A stretch of 64,000 nucleotides of DNA, taken from NCBI GenBank assembly GCA_026874595.1, contig CM049310.1, positions 83,491,056-83,555,055 on the forward strand, written 5' to 3'. Positions 40,601 through 49,300 of the stretch are shown here, in pieces. The stretch is from Sipunculus nudus (Eukaryota; Annelida; Sipuncula; Golfingiida; Sipunculidae). The notes beneath the pieces were generated by a model that was not told the DNA's origin, did not search any database, and worked only from the letters and a program-made list of their open reading frames with translations. Positions within the stretch are counted from its first letter, which is position 1; each line of letters begins with the position of its first letter. A program made the translations under genes and the position numbers.

Positions 40601-42925
40601 TCCCCCGTCACTTCAATCAGATTTGTTGCATGCTGATGCGGAGACAAAAGAGGAGAACATAAAATTGGAATTTGTTAGAAAGAATCTGACACAAATTGAA
40701 AGGGCACAAGATATAATAAATAACGGAAAAATAGAATTAGTTGCGAAATTTGGTACTTTCATTGTGGCGGGCAACAATGACAATAAATTTGCCGTAACTC
40801 TGTTCCCAAAAGAAAAATGTCAGTTCGCAGCAAAAAATTTTTTCTATCATATTCTTACAGCCAGGAAATTTATATGTATGGATGTAATCAATCAAAAACG
40901 CTAACTAAATGTTTCACTAATGTGTCGGCGTAGTAAGAAAAGGGTGGCTAGAAAAACGGGTAGAAAACAGCCGAGAAAATCAGATTTCGTGTACGAATTT
41001 GAAGCTGCTCCCGATACCGATGTTTCCATGATAACCTCACCTAGAGATGGAATATATAATGTTACAGTTAAAAAACACCGAAATCAATTTTGAAAAATTC
41101 AGAATGGAAACGAGTGAGAATTAGACTTGATTTTGGCGAGAGTAATAGTAACAGCAAAGAAAAAAGTAAAGACGACAGTTCATCCTCGCTTCCAACTCCT
41201 AATTGTAGTCCAGTAGGGATGCCAGAAAGCATTATCGATACACAATCTTTTGAAATGAGTGCATCCTCCACACCAAAACAGACCACAAATAATATAACCC
41301 AGGAAAATTGTGTGACCCCTAACGAATGTAATCGCCCGCTAAGCGAAATTCATAAAGTAATCCCCGAAGATAACACCAACAAAAACAAAAAAAAAGAAAT
41401 CGACTCTCACTAAAACAAAATAAATTGCCGACATTAGAAACAACTTTTCAGTTAAAAAGAGAAAGGCAAATGAACCCTCTTGGTGAAACCCTCATGACGG
41501 ACTTCGGATAAGGAATAATAAATTTTTATTTGGTTTTGCTACGCTTTTGCTTCTTTGGTTTTATAGTAGTAAAAGTTTTCCTGTCTTAAGAAGTGGTAGA
41601 GAGTAGTTGTATACAGTAGTAGAATTTATTACTGAGTTGAATTTATATCACTTTCGACATAGGGGAGGGGTTTCTAGAAATTTCAGTTTCTTAAAATAAT
41701 ATTACCAAAAATAAAAAAAATTAATTAAGCTGATGATTTTAAAAGGAATTTTCCGTTTTTTATGTAATTAGTTGCATTTAGAAGAGCTCGTAGTGGTAGA
41801 GATAAGAAAAAAAAAAGAAAAAAGGTCATTCTGTCAACTGCCTCAACATGGCATTGACCGGGCAATAGGCATTGATGTAACTTTCACACAGATATATCAA
41901 TGTCTGGCAAAAGTTTGACATTTATTACGGGAAAAATAAATAAATAAACATAAATGTTAATACTTGATAATATAGTTTTTTTATTTTAACAGTTTATATA
42001 ATATATAAATAAAAATATATATATATATATCAATATCGTAAAAAACATATCAATACATTATCATCATTTTATTTAATATCGCTAATATTGGAAAATAAAA
42101 TTTATGCATTCAAGTTAGAAGCAATACATATTTTAGTGACAGTTCCAATAAATTAGACTCGTAAACGATATCACATATCAGAGCGGGGTATTAAGACATG
42201 TATGTGGCGACATCTGTTGTGGTGAGTGTTAATCAGTGGGAAGCACTCATTGGCGGATCTCCGGGCAAGATGGCGGTCTCCGGACGATCTCCGGGTCGTC
42301 TCCGGGTGAAGTTTCCGTGGATAACTGAATAAATACTTCGTGCACTTGCAAATTAAGTATCTTATTCGATGCGGATGTCATTTACAAGTGTCAATTAAGG
42401 GGAACGTTTAATACGAATTGCTGCCTTATTTATTAAGAAATCGCGATCTCCGGGTTTTATTTTGATCTCCAGCCGGAGATCTCCAGGTTTTAGATACACC
42501 CTAATATTTTAAATGAACATACATTCATAATCTGATAATTAAATTGGTAGACATGGGAATAATCTGGGTAAAACAACACTTTTTCTCTCTAATATCGAAT
42601 ACATAGGAGAGCAGTTATTCGCTCGCCTGGTTTCGTATCCAGGAGTGCGAAGGAGAATCATGTTCAACCACAATTTGTTATAATTTTTACATGGTTAGGT
42701 TTGGCACGGCAGCAAACATTTTTCTTTACACCAAGTATCAAATGGTTTCAGATCCCAAAAAGTATAAAATTCATCGTTTGACGCAAGAAAATTATCGATC
42801 ATACCTGTCTTTCCACTCATGTTTCTGAAAGAGAAAGCAAAGGGAGTCGTGTTTTGTGTTTTACAGGCACCAAGGACAAATTTGCGAAGACCTTTGCCCA
42901 GAAAAACCCGGGTCCATGCTGTCAT
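19608..42925 (-). CDS. Enoyl-CoA hydratase/isomerase (crotonase) family protein, mitochondrial-like, seven exons
   Basis: Exons 42805-42925, 35660-35824, 33950-34050, 32237-32381, 29972-30121, 22268-22441 and 19608-19690 join in phase to 939 bases (312 codons plus stop). Residues 1-40 are rich in Arg/Lys and lack acidic residues, like a mitochondrial presequence. Crotonase landmarks follow: INRPEKKN near 57-64, the oxyanion-hole region [10 protein letters not shown] (96-105), and [13 protein letters not shown] with Glu154 at the family's first catalytic Glu. Twenty residues on, where classic enoyl-CoA hydratases have the second Glu, this protein has Cys174 in GVFCRRFG. The C-terminus [15 protein letters not shown], as well as [15 protein letters not shown], recalls a bacterial-type crotonase subfamily (from memory). 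It probably acts on an acyl-CoA in mitochondria; the substrate is unknown and simple hydratase activity is doubtful. It shares a promoter region with CCT1. Confidence 0.88.
20280..21100. repeat. Three tandem units of about 275 bp, each a two-part unit
   Basis: Each unit has a first half with GGAAGGTAGGTGGCGCCACC (20319, 20596, 20868) and a second half with AGATGGCGCCACCAGTCTTG (about 20468, 20743, 21019). Spacing within each series is 272-279 bases. The palindromic core GGCGCC is the best conserved part. Confidence 0.75.
21100..21750. repeat. Two tandem units of about 325 bp
   Basis: GGGGTATTAAAAGGCACAAA near 21147 recurs as GGGGTATTAAACGGCACAAA near 21477, and TTTGATTTTTGGACCAATCC near 21242 recurs near 21567 with few changes. 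Directly follows the 275-bp array. Confidence 0.7.
22176..22181 (-). promoter_or_regulatory. Candidate alternative polyadenylation signal AATAAA in intron 6
   Basis: On the minus strand, AATAAA lies 58 bases after an in-frame TGA (22239-22241) that is reached if exon 6 is not spliced at its GC donor. This would give a shorter isoform ending in KCGYECQL. Confidence 0.4.
22268..22441 (-). CDS. Crotonase exon 6 (ends at a GC donor)
   Basis: Acceptor CTGTGATTTCAG. The first two bases complete Ala, and 57 codons follow, from [11 protein letters not shown] to LKESVA. The exon ends GTG GCA G before gcaagt, the standard context of GC-AG introns. Joining to 19690 gives [10 protein letters not shown] without a break. 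If unspliced, the frame ends after a few further codons at 22239. Confidence 0.85.
22950..23200. repeat. Repeat with GTAGCTGGCACCACCAGTCT cores
   Basis: Two linked segments (cores near 22989 and 23123) resemble the 275-bp units at 20280-21100 and the text at 17220-17420. Intron sequence. Confidence 0.5.
23300..23600. repeat. Degenerate repeat of ACTGAGTGAACTCTTGACCTG
   Basis: The phrase occurs about five times, with a longer block (CTGTTGC, then AATCTGA, then CAGTTGGCAGTCTGC, then AAGCTATAAATAG) repeated about 115 bases apart (near 23380 and 23495) and partly again near 23815. Confidence 0.65.
23644..23750. repeat. 22-bp tandem repeat, about five units
   Basis: CATGAGGTGATCACATGATA and close variants repeat every 22 bases. 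Each unit carries the palindrome TGATCA or a one-base variant. Noncoding, in crotonase intron 5. Confidence 0.75.
24700..25150. repeat. Dispersed repeat, copy A (partner at 27883-28380)
   Basis: From TGACCCCCGTACAAAAAAA through GGACAGATGACTAAGTTCA to GTATGGGTAAATGTACAGAC, the sequence aligns in the same orientation with 27883-28380, with scattered changes. A poorer relative continues through about 25560-25968. Confidence 0.7.
25969..27806. mobile_element. 1.84-kb DNA transposon with CAGTGTYGCTCC ends and 5-bp target duplication
   Basis: Left end CAGTGTCGCTCC and right end, reverse-complemented, CAGTGTTGCTCC (11 of 12 identical). The perfect direct repeat GCAAT borders both ends (25964-25968 and 27807-27811). 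Removing the element restores a continuous copy of the surrounding dispersed repeat (TGTGCAATATTAAACAATTTGG). A pair of related internal segments lies near 27080 and 27320. No transposase was recognised. CAGTG ends suggest a hAT-like element, and some hAT groups are reported with 5-bp duplications, but the superfamily is not settled. Confidence 0.75.
27883..28380. repeat. Dispersed repeat, copy B
   Basis: Direct-orientation partner of 24700-25150. Includes a CAGGTGGCGCCACCAATACC core near 27907 and a tail with ACGACGGACGCCGGACG. Together with 25560-25968 it forms the host sequence into which the 25969-27806 element jumped. Confidence 0.7.
28620..29298 (+). repeat. 679-bp dispersed repeat, copy 2
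   Basis: Reverse-complement partner of 2016-2699. Homology begins at the CTTCACACAGCGCTTTAAC end and stops at CTCCCGAGG-like text near 29285. The first about 47 bases can fold: ACAGCGCTT pairs with AAGCGCTGT and TATAGGC with GCCTATA, around a short loop. Unlike copy 1 it is not enclosed by TTAA-element arms, so it is an independent family. Confidence 0.75.
29972..30121 (-). CDS. Crotonase exon 5
   Basis: Acceptor TTTGATATAG, donor GTAAGA. It starts by completing a Gly codon, then [22 protein letters not shown] and [20 protein letters not shown], standard crotonase-fold text after the active site. It ends in phase 1. Confidence 0.93.
30363..31762. mobile_element. 1.4-kb TA-flanked transposon (Tc1/mariner- or pogo-like, non-autonomous)
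   Basis: CCGTAAAATCTCCACTTAAA at the left is exactly mirrored at the right (31743-31762), and both ends abut TA (30361-30362 and 31763-31764). The interior has a second, weaker inverted pair (ATACATTTAC-like text near 30570 and 30670). An open frame of 100 codons at 31489-31791 runs through the right terminus and is probably chance. TA duplication is characteristic of the IS630-Tc1-mariner group; without a transposase the assignment is inference. It lies in crotonase intron 4. Confidence 0.75.
32237..32381 (-). CDS. Crotonase exon 4 (active-site exon)
   Basis: Acceptor TTGCCACAG, donor GTGAGA. Encodes [20 protein letters not shown], then [20 protein letters not shown]. It contains the first catalytic Glu (Glu154 of the assembled protein) and the Cys at the second catalytic position. 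Phase 0 in, phase 1 out. Confidence 0.95.
32829..32992. repeat. Small palindromic-ended repeat (TATAGTGGAACC...GGTTCAACTGTATA)
   Basis: 164 bases with imperfect inverted ends and internal GACCACCCC / TATGACCAC phrases. Related to 12029-12224. Lies in crotonase intron 3. Confidence 0.5.
33950..34050 (-). CDS. Crotonase exon 3 (oxyanion-hole region)
   Basis: Acceptor TCCTTGATTTCAG, donor GTAGGC. With the split Gly it encodes [20 protein letters not shown] and then [13 protein letters not shown]. The CAGFDL stretch corresponds to the family's oxyanion-hole loop. Confidence 0.93.
35660..35824 (-). CDS. Crotonase exon 2
   Basis: Acceptor TTTGTCTACAG, donor GTAAAA. Encodes [20 protein letters not shown] and on to LYVAVLYGK, the N-terminal beta strands of the crotonase fold. 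Its first two bases complete the Gly codon opened by exon 1. Confidence 0.93.
35868..36615. repeat. Dispersed repeat with two GACCTCTGACCTCATTAAATATG copies
   Basis: The phrase occurs near 35878 and 36015, about 137 bases apart. An intervening segment (36130-36480) carries AAAGGGGCCTAATCACCTAT, similar to text near 37238. It ends ACGGACGGTGGGTATACCAT...AGACGGGGGTATA, like 17540-17915. Confidence 0.6.
37289..37761 (+). repeat. About 475-bp repeat, left copy of an inverted pair
   Basis: Runs from CTCTTAGAAAGAAAATTAAA to GAGTTCATTCTTATGGGCT and aligns throughout, in reverse orientation, with 43832-44314. Both copies keep a roughly 62-65-codon open frame starting MLYV, but with many amino-acid changes between them, so selection on a protein is not evident. 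It lies in crotonase intron 1. Confidence 0.8.
38475..38483. repeat. 9-bp target-site duplication (left) of the Mutator-like element
   Basis: TAATATTTT here is identical to 42502-42510, immediately outside the element's right end. Confidence 0.9.
38484..38846 (+). repeat. Left terminal inverted repeat of the MULE
   Basis: Contains several CCGGAGAT / ATCTCCGG motifs (38500-38545 and 38675-38730), which are themselves palindromic and could be clustered transposase-binding sites. Pairs with 42124-42501. Confidence 0.9.
39660..39895. repeat. CT-rich microsatellite inside the MULE
   Basis: Runs of CTCTCTCT and TTTCTCTCT interrupted by a C homopolymer near 39738-39747. Low-complexity sequence where the missing N-terminal half of the transposase would be expected. 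Confidence 0.85.
40012..41093 (+). pseudogene. MULE transposase, C-terminal part, frameshifted and interrupted
   Basis: The main frame, 40056-40901, encodes 282 residues including [37 protein letters not shown] and a late [20 protein letters not shown]. The last resembles a SWIM zinc finger (CxC...CxH) that has lost the second and third Cys: Cys255 and His265 of the frame remain. Just upstream, another frame (40012-40075) reads [18 protein letters not shown], the normal lead-in, so a frameshift lies near 40060-40075. After a stop at 40902-40904 the same frame continues (from Met at 40920) through [20 protein letters not shown] to 41093. The N-terminal catalytic part is not found. The copy is therefore inactive. 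Confidence 0.8.
41090..41413 (+). other. Trailing open frame of the MULE transposase region
   Basis: A 107-codon frame overlapping the end of the previous one in another phase. It is Ser/Asn/Lys-rich with no recognised domain and has no ATG at its start. It is either the shifted tail of the transposase or chance. Confidence 0.35.
42124..42501 (-). repeat. Right terminal inverted repeat of the MULE
   Basis: Reverse complement of 38484-38846 with a few substitutions and small indels. Carries the same clustered ATCTCCGG motifs. Confidence 0.9.
42502..42510. repeat. 9-bp target-site duplication (right)
   Basis: TAATATTTT, identical to 38475-38483. Confidence 0.9.
42805..42925 (-). CDS. Crotonase exon 1 with mitochondrial-like presequence
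   Basis: ATG at 42925 opens 40 codons, [20 protein letters not shown] then a basic/Ser-Thr stretch ending RNMSGKT, with no Asp or Glu. It ends ACAG before donor GTATGA, leaving one base that completes Gly with exon 2 (KTGPLVETD). The exact phase fit and position next to the CCT1 start support it, although short first exons are hard to prove. Confidence 0.78.
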
Positions 42926-43232
42926 GTTTACAATCAATGGCGCTACCTGATGTCAAGATCCAGAACTAGCATAAAAACGAACATTACTATATAAACTGGA
43001 AACGAAATTTTTAGCTTTTCATTCTTTTTATTTTTACCTTATATTAATAACTACTTAAATCTCAATATGATCAATTCGTATTTTTCCGAAAATAAAGACT
43101 TATATTTTGATATAAGGAGATCCATGCATTTAGTTGATTTGAATGCAAATATTTTTATTTTCGTATTCAATTAAGATTTTGTATATTTTATTTGCTTTCA
43201 CGTACCGGAAGTCACATTTGACAGAAAGCAAC
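42926..43232. promoter_or_regulatory. Head-to-head promoter region between crotonase gene and CCT1
   Basis: Only 307 bases separate the two start codons, which point away from each other, so transcription start sites for both genes must lie here unless an upstream noncoding exon exists. ACCGGAAGT at 43204-43212, an ETS/GABP-type site, lies about 20 bases before the CCT1 ATG. No clear TATA box is assigned because the region is AT-rich throughout. Confidence 0.7.
43205..43212 (+). promoter_or_regulatory. ETS-family binding motif CCGGAAGT
   Basis: Consensus ETS/GABP motif, common in TATA-less and bidirectional housekeeping promoters. It lies within the presumed 5' leader or core promoter of CCT1. 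Confidence 0.5.
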
Positions 43233-43302
43233 ATGGACACAGCAAGCGCACTCACGGTGCAAGGCGACAGACACCTGGGCGAGTCAGTCCGCACACAAAA
43301 TG
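43233..43302 (+). CDS. CCT1: CCT1 exon 1
   Basis: [20 protein letters not shown] then TQN; ends AATG before donor GTGAGC, phase 1. CAACATGG is an acceptable start context. Confidence 0.92.
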
Positions 43303-46300
43303 GTGAGCATTATACTTGTATAAAAATACACACATGAAAACTATTTAAATGTTTTGAGCTCAGTTGGACATAGATTGCAGTAAAATCATTTACATCGCCA
43401 GTGACTGAGTTGCCGGTTCTGGAATGTTCACCATGTGCTTTCTGTTGTCAAGATGGCAGCGTCCAGAGAAACATGTCTCAGCCAGTCATCACGAGACTGG
43501 AATGAAGCTTGGGGCCCAATTTGACCCGTTGGAACTTTGTTTACTGAAAACTAAATTAAGAATGCATGATGTTCTCCAGTCTTTATTGCAAAATGTTATA
43601 TCCGTTTTATAGAACGTTTTATATTTTATTTGTGAAACTTAAAAATCTTATCCTTTTCAAGTTAGAAATGCACCAGGAAGAGTTCAAAGACTATTACTTT
43701 AACTGATAGTAGTATATTATTGTTTAAATAGAAGATTAAAACTCCATTTATTGTTCAGTATTGGGTCTAGTGGATCCTTCTCCACCCTTTTCAGCCACTG
43801 CAACCTGTCAAATGGCCACCTGCAGCGATGTAGCCCATAAGAATGAACTCCTCAGTTGCTTTTTTTCAGTGACTGACGCATTGTGGAGTCCATAGGTTGC
43901 ACCTGCAGTTAACTGTGATTATAACACTCCATACACAACTGTGAGATTTAACATATATCCATTGATTAATGTTCAGTACATCTATGTGTATTGTATATTT
44001 GACCACTAGAAAACATTACTGTTCTTTTCTAAGCCCCATTTTGCACCAAGGAAATTAAAATATGAATACAATAATGATAATAATACACAGGCCTAAAGCC
44101 TTATACAGGACTGCCACCAAATGCAAGATGTCTACCTGGGCTGTTAATGCTTCAATTCTCTCTGGACAAATACTATCAGTTGTTGATGTTGCAGGTGCTT
44201 CATGCTTTCCAGAATGGTTATTTTTTATTACAGGCCTTTTGACATACAACATTATGTGAACATTGGTTTGCTAAAACCATAGGAAATATTTTTATTTAAT
44301 TTTCTTTCTAAGAGTAACAGATCGTATCGTGCTATAACCCCAGTTAGCCCTTTGGTGGGCCGGCGACGCAACAGAAACCTGAAACCTGTTGCGTCGACGT
44401 CGGCGGCTAGCAGCGATTAAACGTCTTGCACTGTTAACGGGTGACTGTTTCATCACCTACCATACATAGAGATAAGTTGTGTTTGAACATGATATGATCG
44501 TATTTTCCGGAAAAGGCAGCTTTATTATCAGTTTCATGGATGGGGTGATATTAAAACTTCTTCACCATGGCAAAATTACACTATGATACACTTGTGGACA
44601 CTGGCAGCTATCTTTTTGCCAAAGTTTGTAGGATTGCATCTTCAAAACTGTTAATGTTGTACAACACATGGCAATACAAGTTTGTGAAACCAGGCTATAG
44701 TGATGAGGTGCAGGCAGCCTGAGGAAGATTTGCATTACCTGTAGGTTTTCTCTCACAAACAGAGAAAACTACACTGCATTTTAGATTTTGATCACTAAAA
44801 AACCTCAAAGGTCTACCTTAATTTTGAATAAATTTTAATTTGTAGCGCAACTCACAAATATATGATCTACTCCATTGGAAAGCAAGTTCAAAATGAGGCA
44901 GATAGTCATTGTGACTACAAAACATCACCTGATTAACTACAAATGTCTCCTTATCACATAAGACTCCACCGACTAGATGCTATATGCCTATATTAATTCC
45001 ATAGGATGCACCCTTTTCTCCTAGGATACATTAATTAGGTTCTCCAAAGGTAGGAGTGGTCACCTTCATCCTCAAGCACGCCAGAGACCAAGTGAATTCT
45101 CTAACCTCTTGTCAGGGTATGTAAGCTGGAAAGGATTCTGATTGGCTGCCTCCACTGGGCAACCAATTTGTGTTTTAAGGATGACACCCTTTCTGGCCCA
45201 GGGCCAAGAATCAGACTAAAGAGAGTGGGTGTCCAATGTTTGAAATTCGAAGCTGGGTACAAAATGTGATACCATGCTCTCATTAGTCTAAATTACAATT
45301 CTTTGCTCTGTGGGCCATCCCTGGTGGTTGAACCTAGGAAAACTTGCAGGAGTTACAGACAGGAGATCTTGCGTGACTGCAATGTATAACCACTGCATGA
45401 GCAGAGCAGAAAAAGTGAAGCTCCAGAAGCAGAGAAAATTGTGTGTAGAAATTTGGCATCCAGGTTATTGTAAGGAGAAACAGAAGTGAAAAATTTGGAC
45501 AGTTTTGAAGATGCCACACCAAGCCAAGTGCAGAGATATCCAAGACACCCTCCCAGTTTAGCTCCAGAATGCCACACACTGAGTCCAAAAAGCTAAGTTG
45601 GATGAGCCTGCAGAGCAGCAAGAACCACGCCCACTCCATGCTGAATCCTGTACACAAACTCCACCCGCAGACAGTTTAGCATTGTCTAGAACCCTTTATT
45701 TGAACAATAACAAGTCACTTTTTGTTTTCAATATGCCCCACTGCATAAGGAATGTACAGTTTCCAAACTCTGGTGACCTGCCCATGTGTGCCCAGATTAA
45801 TATAAAAAAGAATTCTGTTAAACGAAATTGGCAAAACTTCCCATGCTTGGTTAAGTCAACCCGTACTGACTGTAAGTACCTACCTTCAGGGCATTATTGG
45901 TAAAATAGTTCAGTAAAATATTGTGTACATTGTATTTCTGTATTTGTTGCAGTGATGGCAGCATGTTCCATAGCCAACATTGTCAAGAGCAGTCTTGGCC
46001 CAGTTGGACTGGACAAGATGTTGGTGGATGATGTTGGGGTGAGTAATAGAAATATTTACTAGAAATCAGCATTCTGAGGAACGCAAGCTTCCGTCGTGTG
46101 GGCAGTCCCTATTGTGGGAGGCTCATTCACTTATTCGGCCCATATTCCCAGGTTCATTGATGCATAAGTGACTCTACATTTGTGAAAATTCCCTGATGAC
46201 GTTACTTAATCCTGATCATGCGTTGGATCCACTCTAAGAACTAATTGTTACTTCATTGGCCTATTTCCAAAATACCCCCAAAAAAGCATGAGATTCCATT

Positions 46301-49300
46301 CATGATTGCGTTAGTTATGTTGTAAACAAACACATACCAACACAGGAATGGGGTTGAAGGCATTATCTTAAATATCAAGCTTAAATCTTATATTAAATAC
46401 CCCTACAATCTGTATAATATCAAATAAGCACTGACTGTGGAACTTTAAAGTGTTGGTTTCTTTTTTAGTTAGGCTTGGGATTATGTGTATTTCCCTGACA
46501 ATTGGGCATGTTAATGTTACACAATGCATCTTTCTTATCTGAGTGTATTTAAAGAAATTATTATTTGATTGAATGTAGGATGTGACAATCACAAACGACG
46601 GAGCCACCATACTAAGTCTGCTTGAAGTCGAGCACCCGGCTGCTAAAGTACTTGTTGAACTGGCAGAGCTACAGGACCAAGAGGTGGGAGATGGCACAAC
46701 ATCTGTGGTGAGTTCCTCATAAATCTTTATACATTGACCAGCACCCTCGTAGGCTTTTCTGTGTCACCATGTAAGATAAGCTACCGTGGCTTGCAAACTA
46801 CACACTACCAACCTGTGTCTAATGTTATACAAGTTAAAATACAATTGCAAGTGAAATTTGTACAGTGGAACCTGTCAGAAAGTCCTCCAGTCTATTTCGA
46901 CCACCTTTGGGTGAACTGAAAGCATTAACATTGGTTATAAATGACCACGTGAATTGAGACCTCTTTTAGCCAGTCCTAAATTATGTGTTGCTCTTTCACA
47001 TTAGCTGTGATTTAATATAAAACTTGTGTATTCTGTTTTAAAAGTTCAGTATTAAAAGTTGTGTATCTTTTAGGCGATAGTGTTTAGTTTTGCATATACA
47101 AAAAAGTATATAAGCAGTGTTACTTTTATTTCTAATTAAACTGGCATGACAAATTTGTTTCTTGCTGTCTTCCGGTTGTCAGGTCATCATTGCTGCTGAG
47201 TTGTTAAAGAACGCTGATGAACTGGTCAAGTGTAAGATCCATCCCACCTCGATCATCAGTGGTTTCAGACTGGCATGCAAGTAAGTGACAACATCCATGT
47301 TTTTAGCACAACTATATAAGTATTAAGCTGACATAAAATAACTGCATCTTCACAATGATTAAGCAATCATGAACAATACTGTTTATTATTTGAAGAGATA
47401 AGTCTTATATCTAGAGATAAAAGGTAAACTGAAATGTTGATATACCATTCTGTAGACTTCTTATTATGCCAGGCCATTCATAAAATAGTATTTGCAAGCT
47501 GAGCATGATACAGTGATATTTGAATACCATCAGATAATATAATTCAAGCAATTGTATCATATATTTCATGTGGATATATATCTCCCTTTCTCAATTGATG
47601 TGGGTTTTTTTACCTCTTCTAAAGATACTACTGTTGATACCTTTACCAGAATAGCTGTCTCTTTAGTTGAAGAAATTCAGAAGAATTTATAGGTTAATTA
47701 TGACCAAAAGGAAAATAGGAAATAATTGCATTGTTGAACTGATGACTAATACAAGATTGACAATTTCATGAAAGAGACCTGAGTTGTGTTTTCCATTCCA
47801 CAGGGAAGCCTGCCGCTACATCCAAGACAATATGACCATCAGCACAGATGAACTTGGGAAAGAGTGTATTATCAATGCTGCCAAAACAAGCATGTCAAGT
47901 AAAATCATTGGATCGTATCCTTTGTCTTATCTATACATACAAAAAAAACTGTGGATCATCTCAATCTACAGTTCCTGTTTTCTCCAAACTGTTCCTCCTA
48001 GACAGAGTGGGTAAGGCCACAAAAATATTGTCTACAGACTCTGAAATAGAAAAAAACAATTGTGGCAAGACGTTGAATTTATTTCTTTTTGATAGTTACC
48101 TGTCAAGACAAAACACATGGAATTTTGCCAATTTGCATGAACTCTACAAATTTGTTTTAGCTGTTGAAATGGTGTATATTTATAACAACACACAATTTAT
48201 TCCTTTTTCAATTAAACCTTTATTTCTCATTTGGAGGAATTGAGGGGACACAACCAGTCAGCAATATTGCCATGTACTTAGCCTTCATTTTAAAAAAAAA
48301 CTGAACTGCACAAAAAAGGATTGTCAGTTTAGCGAACACTTATATGTACAGTAGCCCCATTTAAAGACCTAGTATTGTAATATTCAATGGTATTGCTTTC
48401 AGTACAGTCTCTTGAAGGTCCATTTATTTTATATACAATGATAAAAAGATCTACAGTGGAGATTTAATTATTCATATATTGATTATAACACCTTAATGAT
48501 GTGCCAGACAGATGGACTTTTTCGCTACAATGGTAGTAGATGCCGCTAATGCTGTTAAAATGCCTGACGGTAAAGGAGGCCACCGTTACCCAATCAAAGC
48601 TGTTAATGTTCTGAAGGCCCACGGTCGCAGCACCAGTGAGAGCATGCTGGTTGAGGGGTATGCACTCAACTGTACAGTAGCTTCACAAGGTGAGGTTTTA
48701 CCTTGTTACCTTGTTAAATATTTCATGACTTTTCACTGCAAATTCTGAAAGCAACAATTAAGCCTTTTTTTATGCTCTCAACCTTCTATGTAGCAACTAA
48801 GGTTTATTGATTTACATTATAAATATCATTATTCGACTTGTAACTCTTTTGGTCACAGTTACTGAAATTATATAAATATATATGTGTTCCATGAGATCTT
48901 ACAAAGCTCTCTTTAGTGAAGAATACAGATTTTTCTAATGATAAACATTATAGCAAATGTGAAATATGGCTAGAACAGGACTGCTGATCAAGTCAATTCA
49001 CTCTTGAAGAGATCCCTGATTGGCCAATCTATTGGTTAACTGCTGCTCAGGGAAGAAGTAGCTAAATAATATATATATTCCTCTTGTCCACTAATGACAA
49101 CCAATAGGAAAAACAAAAAAATACCCACTTTGATAACAAAAAAAAAATAATACAAAAAACTGTATTTACAGCAATGGTTAAAAAGATCACCGGAGCCAAG
49201 ATTGCGTGTCTGGACTTCAGTCTACAGAAAGCCAAGATGAAGCTAGGTGTTCAGGTTGTGGTGGAGGACCCTGAGAAGCTAGAGGCTATCAGAAAGAGGT

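Larger units (their letters stand above)
38484..42501 (+). mobile_element. 4.0-kb Mutator-like (MULE) DNA transposon with long terminal inverted repeats
   Basis: The element is 4018 bases long. It begins GGGTGTATCTAAAACC and ends with its inverse, with inverted repeats 38484-38846 and 42124-42501 (about 363 and 378 bases) that align with only small changes. A perfect 9-bp duplication TAATATTTT flanks it. Long terminal repeats plus a 9-bp duplication are the signature of the Mutator group. The interior carries a broken transposase gene (about 40012-41093) ending in a degenerate SWIM zinc finger, AT-rich filler and a CT-rich microsatellite. The element sits in intron 1 of the crotonase gene, in antisense relation to it. 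High identity of the two ends suggests fairly recent movement, probably driven by an autonomous relative. Confidence 0.92.

Noticed and set aside
45334-45903. Opposed open frames of about 100 codons in CCT1 intron 1
   Set aside because: No domain, no coherent splice signals, and overlap on both strands typical of chance frames.
48512-48748. A start codon at 48512 as an independent gene
   Set aside because: This Met lies within CCT1 exon 6 and the frame joins upstream exon 5 in phase.
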